Source: Trichoplax sp. H2 (lineage: Eukaryota > Placozoa > Uniplacotomia > Trichoplacea). Taken from it: a DNA stretch of 64,000 nt. The notes beneath the pieces are model-generated. The model did not search any database, was not told the DNA's origin, and worked only from the letters and a program-made list of their open reading frames with translations. A program made the position numbers and the translations under genes. Shown piece after piece: positions 38,102 through 50,098 of this stretch (positions are counted from its first letter, which is position 1; every line of letters begins with the position of its first letter). The stretch covers positions 38,603-102,602 of the forward strand of contig NOWV01000231.1 of the NCBI GenBank assembly GCA_003344405.1, written 5' to 3'.

Positions 38102-41100
38102 CTAGTAATAGCTATCGTTTAAATTAGATTGCGATTTATTATAGAGGGGCGTATGACATAACGGGCAATTTTGTAAGCGAATAATTTCCTGCTCAAAAGC
38201 CTTATGCTTACAAACGTTACACATCCAGAAATGATAACTCATTACTGGCCGACCTGTGACAATGCAAATTGGAAAATTGTTCTCACAGTTCGGACAAACT
38301 GGTAAGTAATCTGGGATAAGAGTCTCGCAATGGGAACATTCCGCCTTATTATTTCGGATATCTTTGGGTGGATGCCTGAAATAAGCAATTACAATCGGCG
38401 GATGAATATAAATTAGATCTTCGTAGAAATACTAACTTAGAGTACTTAATCTACGATATACAAGGGAGTAACGCAAGGGATAACCATTCTAGTCTTGACT
38501 AACCTGCTAAAGATATCTAATGCAAGATCTTCATAACTCTGCCTCTGACTATCAGTAAAACTTTCCATACTCTCTAACTTTATAAAGGCCTATAATAAAA
38601 TCAATGCAATCGTTATAGTATTTCTTTCTGATCATGGAACATAATGTATCAATTAATTACATTTTACTATAATGCTCGTGTAATAATGCTGTAGCAAACC
38701 TTGGATGCTATTCCGTAGCATTTATTAGAAATGCTAGCCAAGACCAAAAGCGAATAAACTCTCTCGGAGTCAATGAAGTCTTCAAAATCGCGTAAGTGTA
38801 AAGCCTAGAGGTAATCAATCTACTGTTACATAGCAAATATCTAATGATATGATAATGATTAAGTGGAAAAATCTTCAATAGCAAATTGAGGTCAAAACTT
38901 ATCGTTACCGTTTTCATTGCTGCATCAAATTGGCCATCATAGAGTTGTCTCTGAGCCAATAAATAGAAGTGGAATGCCTACGGAAATTATGATAAAAATT
39001 TCATGACTTGGCCTATCCAAGCATCTATAGCTCATAGGTATGAGTGTTACTAATCTTCTCTGTAATTAAAATAAGATAGTAATGATATTCTATTCCGGCT
39101 TTTATAATTATACAAATTATTGTAGGCCTTATTACCGTCTACATACAGTACTTTGACAAAATGTCCTTAAACATCTCTTGTTTTATAACAGGTCAATTTT
39201 AACTAATCATACATTACTATTAATAAGCAAGTTTCTGCGAAATAATCTTGTAAAAATCACTACAAATAGGTAACATCATTCCGTGAAATAACCATTGATT
39301 TCATAATATTACCTCAGCTCCACGCCATGCATTGTCCATTGTCTTGGTATCTCCATCCATGCTATCTCCATCTACAAAAAGGCTGGTCAGAGTTGCAGTT
39401 GTCTACCAGATATTATAGCATGCAGTTAGATATACTATTAAAGAAGTAATAAAGTAATTGATAATTGGCAATCTAAAATTTACATTGTCTTGTCCAGATG
39501 TTCCTTGCACACGTTGTTTCATATAAGAAACATGATTCTCCACCTAAAGAATTTTAATTCAAGCAATTTCTAATTAAGAATTATTTGAAATAAACTTCAA
39601 TGAATTATTATATTTCACTTGAAGTACCGTAATACATAGTATAGTCTTATAATATAAGGTAGATATCATACCATCAATGCGGCTAATACGTATAATTTCT
39701 TAGTTCGCATTGGTTTATTGCCAACTGCAGCACTTTCTTTAGCCAACTGTCGAAATTAAATTAAGCAATGATAGTAAATTAATTTTTAGTGTTCATAATA
39801 TTTGGCTGGAGTTATTTTAATTTAATATCATCACAAGAATTTTTCAGGTCAAATTTTTTCCCACAATATCGCATATGTATAGTACCTGGTATAACAATTT
39901 AGCAGCTTGGACGTGGCGACTTGCTTTACGATATAATTCGATGGCATTTAATACTTTGCTCTTTTCAAGCAAGTGAGAAGCATACTTTGCTAATAAATTA
40001 TCAATTTCCTTCATATTATTGGCACGAGCTAAATTAACCGCTTGATCCCATTGATTTAAATTTACGCATGTATCAATTGCCATCTTTATTTTACCACACT
40101 AAAATGGAGTTAACAAACATCACTTAATATGGATTTAATCAATTTTATTTATTAAAAATACAATATATACCTTCATGTAAGATCGAACAGCTGGTTCACA
40201 CATCCCAACGGTGAAAAACATATTCCCTATTTCCTGTAAGGAATAGACAATTCTTAATTATAACAAACAACATTATAGATAGATTGAATAAAATACATTA
40301 ATGAAAATTTAATGCCATTAACTTGTAATACTAATAGAAGAGTATCCTAGAATTACTTACAGCTAGTAGAGGATGATTTTCAGGTACAGAATTCATTAAA
40401 TTATCTAAACCTTCAAAATCTTCTAACATGTAGTAACATTCCGCTAAACGATTCTGATTATGTCCCACTACATATTGTCGAATTGCATCGCGCCTGATAT
40501 CAATTAAGCCCAACACCAATGAAAAGAACATAACAATTTTAGATTAAAAGACCAATCGAATAAATATAGCTGATAATTGAATGAATGCTATGTTATGAGT
40601 ATATTTATATTTGAATTCTAGTGAAATTTTTTCAACAAAGTAGTACAAATATTATCATTGTTAATTTCATTATATAGTACAAGGTTTAACGATCTGTTAC
40701 AAGTATAAGGTATCATATACGAGTACATCATAAAAATTTATCTACAAGCAAGGTAATATGAAACTAATATCATTTGCATTTATACTTATCGAAAAAATAT
40801 TTATGATAAAAATCTTTACAAGTGCTTAGAAGATCTATTCTAAACCTTATTTATAGTACTAACCAACGATGCCGATCTGCATAGTAATCGCCGATTGCGT
40901 TATGTGATTGCCTCACCAAATTATCATCACCTCCACCCCCTTCGGTTTTAAGTAATTGAGATACACGGAACCAGTCACCAAGTTTAACACGCATATCGAT
41001 AGCAAGGTCTCTGTATTAAAGCAATTATATGATAAAATCTTCAATAAATTCACAAAACTGTAAGAAATCTATTAGGTATCAGTATTTAAAAAATCAAAGA

Positions 41101-44100
41101 AAGACTATAATTACTTATTTGATGCTAGATAATTAAAAGTTAATTTAGTGCATTAGACGATACCTTCTATCCATATCAAAATAGTAACTTTCTGCTTCAT
41201 CAAATCTTTTAAAGTAAGCAGAAATTTCGGCTAACTTCTTTTTTTCACTCTAAAATATGGGAAAATACTAGGTCATATTTCATTTTTAAGTAATGGCGCT
41301 TCATGATTATGACAGATTAGCCTATCATTATCCAGAGATAGGACATATACGCGTATGCTACTACAGGAACCACTATGGAAATAAAATTAAAGATTTATCT
41401 TTCAGCTAACAACTTACGTCCAATTTATGCAAACTCTTCACAAACTGAATACCCTGATAATCCAAGTATCTTACAAATGCCTTTTCAGCAATTTTTAAAT
41501 CCAAATTGCTAAGGGAATACTCAGCTAAGAGTCTCCATAATCGAGGATGAGGATTTTCTTCAATAAATTGATAGGAATCGCCTATACCAACTTCACTTTG
41601 TGCAAGAAGCTCTCGAGTATCACGTAAAGACTAAAACAAATACAATTTAGTATATTAGCTGCACTGTAGATGAAATAGGGCAAAATCCACTAATTTGTAT
41701 AATTGTACTGTAACTAGCACAACATATAATTTTATATGATGATAACGTGCTATTTTGATATAGAATGCAAAAAACTTGTATACTTCAAATTTATTAGGAT
41801 TTTGCCGCATTTTACGCAGTATTAACTTACTCGTGTTTCAATATCCAAAATTAAGTTATTAGTCGGATTGTCAGGATCCTAAATATAAATTATGCAAATT
41901 ATCCACTTTAATTATCATAGTTGTAAATTTGCGCTATTTAAATAGTCTAAATAATTTCAATACAATCTTTTGACCATGAGAAATCCATACCTTAAATACT
42001 TCATCAAGTAAAACGGATCGAACTTCCAAATCGTTGAATTTACAAATGTAACCAGAACTTGTAATCGGTTCCTTTATTTGTAATAAAAGTGTAAGCTTAT
42101 CACAAAACATCGATAAAATATTTTTGTAAAATTGAATTTTAACTTATTTATATTAGGTTAGATTATGTCGAAAATTCTAAGTCTTGCAATTAAAAATCTA
42201 TTGATAAATATAACTATTTCCCCGGAAGTACGTTACTCGCAGCTAGTAATGATATTAATGAGCTATAATCACTATTGTTTTGGTAACAATACCTCTGGAT
42301 CCATATTGCGAAAAATATACATTCTTGTCTTCTCTGTCATAGCGAATAGGTCAGGTCGATCCTATTAGTTAAGAATATTATTTAGAATCCTGCGAAATAA
42401 ATAAGGCATGAAAAAGTATACAAGCAATATTCTTTATCGATAGAATCTCTTATGAAAATTAATATTTTGCCTACTTCGGCCCATTTCATATCCCAAACAT
42501 CTTTCCTTTCAAAGGAGAGTTGTTCTCCTTTTTCGCCACCAGATGATACAATATCCTAAGCGTAACCATTTAAATAAAATGTAAATATTTAGGTAATTTT
42601 TAAGATTGCTTTCATTCCGCTTGAAATTCCATTTATAACAACTTACCAAATCAAAGAATGATAAGATACCAGAAATATCAATAAATGCTAATCGCGTTGA
42701 GTTACAGTTCAACGATAGTCTATATGGTCGACATTTTAACATATTTTTCATTTCTAGTGCAAGATGTGGTAGTGAATAGCGATGAATTGTGCCAGACTCG
42801 CGTCCCTAAAATATTTAATTAATGAGAGAGATAATTATAGTCTCTAGTTTTATTTAAAATATTCCCAAAAGGATAGAAGTTAGAGTCAGTTAGTATCTTA
42901 GTCCTATAAGACAAAGGATATGCAATTTGCTATAGCTTGCTTACCACAATCAACAATTCACTAGAAGCGCATATACAGCAAATAGGATCTTTAGTTTTCT
43001 GTAATGACCAAAATGTAAATCGATTATGATCCTACCTCCCTCAATTTATTTAAAATTTATACCCATATAAATTTCTATCAAATTGAAATTAGCGTAAATA
43101 TAGCTATAATTGCAAATACAGATAGCATCAAGTGCTGCCATTTATTTGTTATACTACCTCACGAGCTCTCTTGCTATCCGACTGCCGCTCTCCAGTACCA
43201 GATGGAACATCGTCAATGTGATAGAGTCTTCGGTACACATGATATAATGGTAATACGACATAATTTAGAAAAATCGTAGAGGGTAATGCATATTAACTTC
43301 TTAATTCAATTGCTAGGAACATATTCTTCATAACAGTAGTTAAGTAAGAGTAGGTTTGGTTTGTCATTTTACCTTTCTCTATTATCTTTTCGCTTATTAC
43401 TTGTACCAGCTAAATCAAGCGACGTTAACTTTTTAGGCGTTTTAAATTGCCAGGAGTAAAAAGCTTCTTTTGATGCAACAATGATATGAGTATCTGTTAT
43501 AGCTGCGTATTCGGGCTCTGTAGAGCGTAGGACAATCGCAAGGTGAGACAATTTTTTGACCATTAATGCAAACTTTCAGGTATGTAAGTATGCCTATGTT
43601 CGGTTGTATTGTGACTAATTATATATATAAAAAGGCTCTAGCAGGAACTCTTAAGACAATTTTGTCTTAGGGGTCCCTGGCTATAGACCGGTATTACGAC
43701 GTGACTTGTAAAAAGCTTGGAGTGACCGAACATGTAACAGTGACTGATAGTTTGTATTAGAAACTTGAAAGAAATACAAATTATTCTATACTGCGATAAA
43801 AAGTAATAAAAATATCAAGAGCCAATTGCTCAAGGTTGTACTGATCTATCTGCATGGAATTTGAGCCACATTTAAAGTACATTTCTTCATAATTTAAAGA
43901 ATAATTTAAGGCAACACTATAGCTGAACATCTTTCAACCATTTTAGAGGACTCGCCACGCCCTGTAATAGTGGTCTATACTACAAGGTCATATAGCTGAT
44001 CAGAAGAATTTTCTCGGTAGTTAAGTTTTGTCATTAAAATAATTGCATTAGTACTGCTGTATTAATTGAATAGTAAGGTAATATACGTATACCGTAATAA

Positions 44101-47100
44101 ACGTAGTAGCAAAGTCAATATACAATTAAAAAAGCTCATAACAGATTGGCATAAAATTAATATAATCTTAAATTATCTGGTTGGAACATTGCATAAAAAT
44201 TAATTCTCTGATATTTTTTTTACGTATGCTAAAACATAAACTGCTATTTTATCTGTGTTTACAGTTAAACTTACTAATATCGATGTATTTAGTTTCTAGC
44301 GGCGTGCCAATAGCATTACTTAAAATTAAAACGTACTAAATCAAGTACAAAATGTCATAGTATTATTGAAAGATGAATTTTAGTAGAAATTACATAAAAA
44401 TGAATTAAAAGATACCTGACCACTACCATCCGGTGCTTTAGTGCTTATTAGACAGTAATCACCATATGCAGTTATACCCAAGAGATTTTTTATATATTTG
44501 ACAATGCACTATTGAAAATCAAATGGAATGTGAAGATTAGAAATTGCGAAAACATCAATTTGAGGATACAAAAATAATTCTTATAATATTGAATATACAT
44601 GATCGTATTAGAGAATTACCGTACCTATCTTGATGATTTAGATAGAAATGACTTACCTCCTTATTTTTAGTTTCCCAGAAAACAACACTAGAATCTTGTC
44701 GATCGGGTTTATTGAAGGCATATACTACCGTATTACCACAATAACCCCACTGGAAATATAATACAAGAAATATGTAATAAATATTTATACACTTAATATT
44801 AATCAAATAGCTTAATAGACAGTGTATTAGCAAATGAACCTTATAATCAGGCCGAATGTTAGCGAAATAAATATAGCTGTCAATAGCTAATGACAGTCTT
44901 AAGCCATCACCATCCCAAGATAAATCGGCTAATTTCTTCCCTGGTATTCGTAATGTTCTCAAGTGCTATATTCAAATTAAATATTTATCCATTTAAAACA
45001 CTTTTTCATCCAATTAATACGTATTAATTGAAATAAATTATATAAATTATTACATCTCCAAATGGGGTATAAAATAGTACAACATTTGTTTCCTTTTCCT
45101 GCATTAATATAAGAAAATAGTCAAAGTTAGCCATCTAAAAGACATTATTGGTATAAACAGAGCCAGGGAAGAACTTTTAGTCTAATAAACGAAAGTTTAT
45201 ATTTCTATAAGGTACCTGATTTTGTTGCAAACCACCTACAGCAAGAACAGAGCCAGTATGATTCCACTGAACAGTGGAGATAGACAAGCCAGTATCAATG
45301 ATAATCGGATCTTAGTTTAAAAATTTAAACGCATTGTTTTTATTGATTCCTGGTAATTAGGTTAAAAATTTTATATAGTCTTTAAATTTTTGTATATACT
45401 TTCATCCGTTTCCGATTTCATTAGTTGCATCTTTCCATTATCATAACATGCAACAAGAGAATGACATTCTTGCTCTATATATCCTTCGGAACCATTATAC
45501 CTAATTTTCCATATTAATTTTCGATAAATAGTATTTATCCAACAGTAAGATCATTAAAAATTTCACCAAAAATATTTTGATGTTGTAACTTATTACCAAT
45601 TAAGACCAGCTATAACGCAAGAAGTATCCGAGCAGCAGTAATTAACTAGTTTAGACTAAGCAAGGAAAAAGTATATGTGTTAACATACTAAGCATATATA
45701 GTGGAAAGATCCTTAATTAAGATATTATATGGAATGTATCATACTGTAAAATTTCCATTGTTGTCATAAATATGGATCTCTCCATTAACTAAGCCAAATA
45801 AAATGCTTTTTCCATCAGGTGACCACTAAAAAATCCAAGATTTATTCGGTTATAAACTGTAGACAAATTTGTAACGAATGTAAAATCTTACGCTAATATA
45901 TGATCATGAAAAGATATAAAGATTCTATATCATAAGACTAAAATGAATTTTCTATAACTATGAACACTTTACTTCGCACCTCAACCCATGAAAGCTGGAT
46001 TTTTAGCTCTTTTCCCCAAATTCTGTTACCGTCAACTGAACCTACAATGACAGCACCTGTAAAATAATAAATATGTGAGATAACTATGTAATCATTGTTA
46101 TATTTTAATTCTGTAATTCTCAATTAGAGGCAAGTTAAAACTTAATCTTACCATCTTCGTATATAATACAGATTTTCCCTCCATCGAAATTCCACTTCAT
46201 GTCTTTAACAACACTTTTATTGCGATTGTTAACCATTTCTTCATACCACTGGCCTGTAGATAGTTATTGAGTTATAATTTGTATAAATTTGTCTTAGCAT
46301 GATAAAAAAATTATGTAAATGAAAGAAACTGTAATCTTGTGATTTCCAAGAATAATATAGATTTTAGATGTAATACTGAAATATAAAGTTATCGCTTCAA
46401 CCTTTGTATAGTGTCCAAACAATAATTAACCCAAATTGATCGCTACTTGTCAGCTTCATATGTTCCATATTCCATACTACTACTTCTACTGAACCTGAGA
46501 AGCGAAAAATTTACGTGAAGAATGTTTCACTTTTCAAGATACATATGTATACTGTATTAGTACTAGACAACATATCCAATTATAATAGTATTCTGTATTA
46601 GCTTTATTAACCTCCATGGCCTTCAAGTGTTTGATTCATGGACAAATTACTTGGTGCAGCTAATCCCTTAACTTTGTTATCTATTACGATAGAATTAAAA
46701 ATTATGTACGAAATAACTTTCGACTTACGGTATAATACGAATAAGAGAATGGTGAGAAGCAAAAAAGAATGAAATCTTAATAAAATGTTATACGTTTGAT
46801 CATTACCGGACTGTATATCCAATTTAAGGACCTTGAGTAATCCATCTTCGCCTCCACACGCAATGTATCCTTGTTCATGATTCCAGGATAAGCATCGCAG
46901 ATTTGTGTTGTTTGGAATGGCAATCTGCAATTAAATAGCATGAATATAAGCCAGTTCCTTAAGTAGCGCTTGAACTAGCGATTAATCGTGATATACTCTT
47001 AAATGTAAAATTGAGAGATCATATCTAACATAAACATAAGATTATCCATAACTCTATACATCTTCGCTCTATTTTTTCTCTAAAACAACTTATATAAGTT

Positions 47101-47133
47101 TACACTTACTTTTTTGCTTAAATAGATAAACAT
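38102..47133 (-). CDS. WDR35: WD repeat protein 35 / intraflagellar transport protein 121 (IFT-A)
   Basis: Subunit of the IFT-A complex, needed for retrograde intraflagellar transport and entry of membrane proteins into cilia. Exon 1 at 47110-47133 (MFIYLSKK) is followed by WD40 exons: about 46.81-46.92 kb ([19 protein letters not shown]), 46.61-46.68 kb ([19 protein letters not shown]), 46.40-46.50, 46.15-46.25, 45.98-46.06 kb ([16 protein letters not shown]), 44.9 kb ([13 protein letters not shown]), 44.7 kb and 43.37-43.57 kb ([14 protein letters not shown]). The alpha-solenoid/TPR part follows at 38.7-42.8 kb ([50 protein letters not shown]). The last exon at about 38.1-38.38 kb is a cysteine-rich module ([18 protein letters not shown], then [16 protein letters not shown] and CPLCHTPL). 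It reads as complete. Head-to-head with PDCD2L. Confidence 0.95.
43596..43733. mobile_element. Possible MITE-like element in a WDR35 intron
   Basis: ATGTTCGGT at 43596-43604 and ACCGAACAT at 43725-43733 are perfect 9-bp inverted ends of a 138-bp stretch. An internal hairpin TAAGACAA-TT-TTGTCTTA lies at 43652-43669. No clear target-site duplication is visible, so this is only a candidate non-autonomous element. It lies about 25 bp from the WDR35 splice acceptor at about 43572. Confidence 0.35.
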
Positions 47134-47809
47134 CTTATTGCCAATAGGGGATTCTCATAAGATTCAATAAAACGTTTAATAATTTTAAGAATATTTTAAA
47201 ATACACTAGAACTCAGCCTATTTGATTGATCGATTGTATCTCTTGTAATTAATTTGCTATATAGTAAAATCGTTCAATGCTTTGGGTTTTGATGCAAGTA
47301 CTCGAGCATATACTATACGTTATAGTGCGTTAATGAAATCTTCGATGAAATCCTTTTTAATACTATAGAATATGTTGAAGGCGGACGATGGTTTTAGTTC
47401 ATGTTCGGTTTCCATATCAACCGGTAATGATAATGGTGCGCATGCTTAACATTTCAGATATATTAGTCTACCAATAGGTCTAGAGCTAGGAGGCAGAGAA
47501 ATACTAGTATTCGCAGGTATTGTATTATACACTAGATAGCAAGTTGCGCACTAGTAGCGTACGGTACCTTACCAGCCAACCATTCAACCTGAGCTGCTAT
47601 CTGCAAAGCCTTGCAACCTGCAGAATAATCTTGGTATCATTTCTTCCGTTTTTGTTCATATCTAAGTACAGTAGATGGATTAATATTATCCAAAACATTT
47701 AAAGCAGTGAGAAATATTTAATTGCTATACAAGGTGCATACCTACATATGCTGTATATACTTGCTGTAATCATTGACAGCTTATTAGGGCATAATTTCTC
47801 TGCTAAAGC
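47134..47809. promoter_or_regulatory. Bidirectional intergenic promoter region of WDR35 and PDCD2L
   Basis: 676 bp separate the two divergent start codons, so both promoters must lie here or in adjacent 5' UTRs. GTTTCCATATCAAC at 47408-47421 resembles an RFX X-box (ideal GTTGCCATGGCAAC, 11 of 14 matching) and lies 275 bp upstream of the WDR35 ATG. This suits a ciliary gene but is unproven. No RNA gene is seen. Confidence 0.45.
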
Positions 47810-49713
47810 ATGGCCTACGTTCAGCTTGCAGCATTGGATACCTGCATAACCTCATCTGAAGATAATGAATGTGACTGGATGACTAATAAGATTGGAGGAA
47901 GACCGGTATTGATTTGATTTTATATCTATCTTATTTTATATATGAATTTTATCTACATGAAATGTTGAGATCAATGTCGAGTTAAATACTGATATCATAC
48001 AGTTTCTATCTTCGCAATGCATTCATAAAATAAGTTGTCGTAATGATTAGTACTTCTGTATAGAACTAGATGGAGTTCTGAAACGAATGTCTTAAAGAAT
48101 TTATTATATTATCTTTATTAAGTATAGAATAGCAAGTATCATTAATTTTAGCCCCTTCAAGGGGGTACAGCTGCGAATAGACTCTTTCAATCATAATGAT
48201 AGTTGTGCATTTGCATTTTTTACGAGTATATGCATTCTCTATAAAATTTTCTATGATCTGAAGAGAATACCAAGGATAATAATTATCTAATTGAAATTAT
48301 CGTATTTTTTTATACGCACAAATTTTTTTAACTTTCGATATATAGAACTGGATGCATAATTCAAATCATCCTTCTTGCAAGTTGTGCAATAAAACGCAAA
48401 TGCTTATGGTTCAAATTTATTGCCCTCTTACTGGTTCCTCATATCACAGGACGTTATATCTATTTTCTTGTATTAATAAGGATTGCTGGAATAAATCAGA
48501 CAGGCAAATATTGCAATGTACACTAATGTCATACGTTATGATAAGAATATTCACCAATTTTTCTAATGTTAATTACGTAAATCATATGAATTATTATAGT
48601 TGGTCTATAATAAGATCACAAGTAGTGGAGATCAAACAAGATGTAGCAAAGACGAAAATCGAAAATTCCAGCAATATTTGGAGTTGTTCTGGTGATGATG
48701 ATTGGAATGACGGGTAAAAGCTTAAGATGAGTGTACAAATAAACGTATAATACAGACACAATATGCCTTCAGTATGATTTAACTTTTTGAAATTAAATTT
48801 CTAAACAGAAATGAAGGAGAACGTGAAAAAAATAATCTAGACATAGAAGCTGTGTTACGAGAAGATAATAAAGTAGATATGGAGACTGTTATAGAATCAG
48901 CAAATCAAGTATCTATTCATCATCAAAGAAATACGATAGCTGATGTTCCATTCATAACTCCGGTCATTCTTGTGGTATTTGATGAACCGAATATTAGCCA
49001 AAAATCTTTCAAATATGAGCAAAAGTTACTACAGGCTTATGAACAGCAGCATGGTTAGTTTATCACCAAATGTACCATATCTTCTTCACGGACGGATTTT
49101 CATAAACTCTAACCATTTTCTGTTGTTATTCTATTGTACATTGCTCGCTTTTTAGTAATTGGGATGCCCAGATATGTCATACTTCTCATTTCATGTTATT
49201 AGGAGCCGTAACTGAACAGATTACTGATGATGAAGTTAAGATGGAGTTGTATGAGAAAACGTCCGCTAAACATGGCAATCGAACTTTTGAAAAATTTATG
49301 AAGAGATTACAACGATATCCTAAGCAAGTTCTGAGGTAACAAATTAAGAAGTAAGCTGCTAACCGTAAAAGAATGAGTGTGCAGTATCGCGTTTAAATTT
49401 TAGATATATCTATTCGCTTTTATTATTTAGATACAATCGTGGTGGATCTCCCTTATTGATGACAGCAACCGAAACAGATATTATTGCTGTGCCTGATTGT
49501 CCAAGGTGTAGCTCTAAGAGAGTATTTGAATTTCAGCTGATGCCAACTCTTATATATGAACTGAAAGAAATTAGTCCCTCATCATCCGTACCGGAGTTCG
49601 GTACTGTATTTGTCTATACATGTGACAACAGCTGTTGGAACGATGATAACCAACCTTACGAGGAATTTGTTTACCTGCAATCTGATCCACAGGAGAAAAA
49701 TTTACCTTATTAA
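47810..49713 (+). CDS. PDCD2L: Programmed cell death 2-like protein
   Basis: PDCD2-family protein; family members act as chaperones of ribosomal proteins during ribosome assembly (family knowledge). Exons are 47810-47905, 48346-48503, 48600-48713, 48809-49053, 49203-49335 and 49431-49713, giving 342 aa against about 358 in human. The N-terminal part has the CKLCNKTQMLMVQIYCPL motif with paired cysteines (MYND-like/TYPP fold). The C-terminal PDCD2_C domain reads CPRCSSKRVFEFQLMPTL, then FGTVFVYTCDNSCW. The 48504-48599 segment is read-through in frame (32 codons with no stop), but it starts AGGCAAAT and ends TATAG. Its removal as a GC-AG intron restores the family spacing before SWSIIRSQ, so I treat it as an intron. 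Start chosen at the first ATG with MAYVQLAALD. Confidence 0.92.
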
Positions 49714-50098
49714 ATCTACATTGTCGCCATTTTTATGATAAAACAAAACCGATTTTATTATATCGTTTACTTAAACTAATGTGAACTATTAATTACATAT
49801 TTATAAATGCTCTTCCTCCTGGCTAAATAATGCAGGATTCAAAATTTGTAATATATAGGAGTTTGTAAAACCTCTCATAATTACTTAATAAAATTAAAAT
49901 TTATTCAATATTACAGTTTGCCCAAAATTTAATTTATAAATTATGGAACGTAATATGCACGTTGATATTAGATTTGATCAGGATTTACTTTTTTCTATAA
50001 TAAAAGTATTTAATACGGACAACTGAATGCAGTTATTCATTTAAATACAGTTTCTTTAACTCAATCTTATGTATGGAGACATTCCGATTACGAAATAA
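49714..50098. other. Convergent spacer between PDCD2L and RFC1
   Basis: AT-rich 385-bp 3'-to-3' spacer. AATAAA-like signals are present on both strands (for example AATAAAATT near 49888). No gene is seen. Confidence 0.6.
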
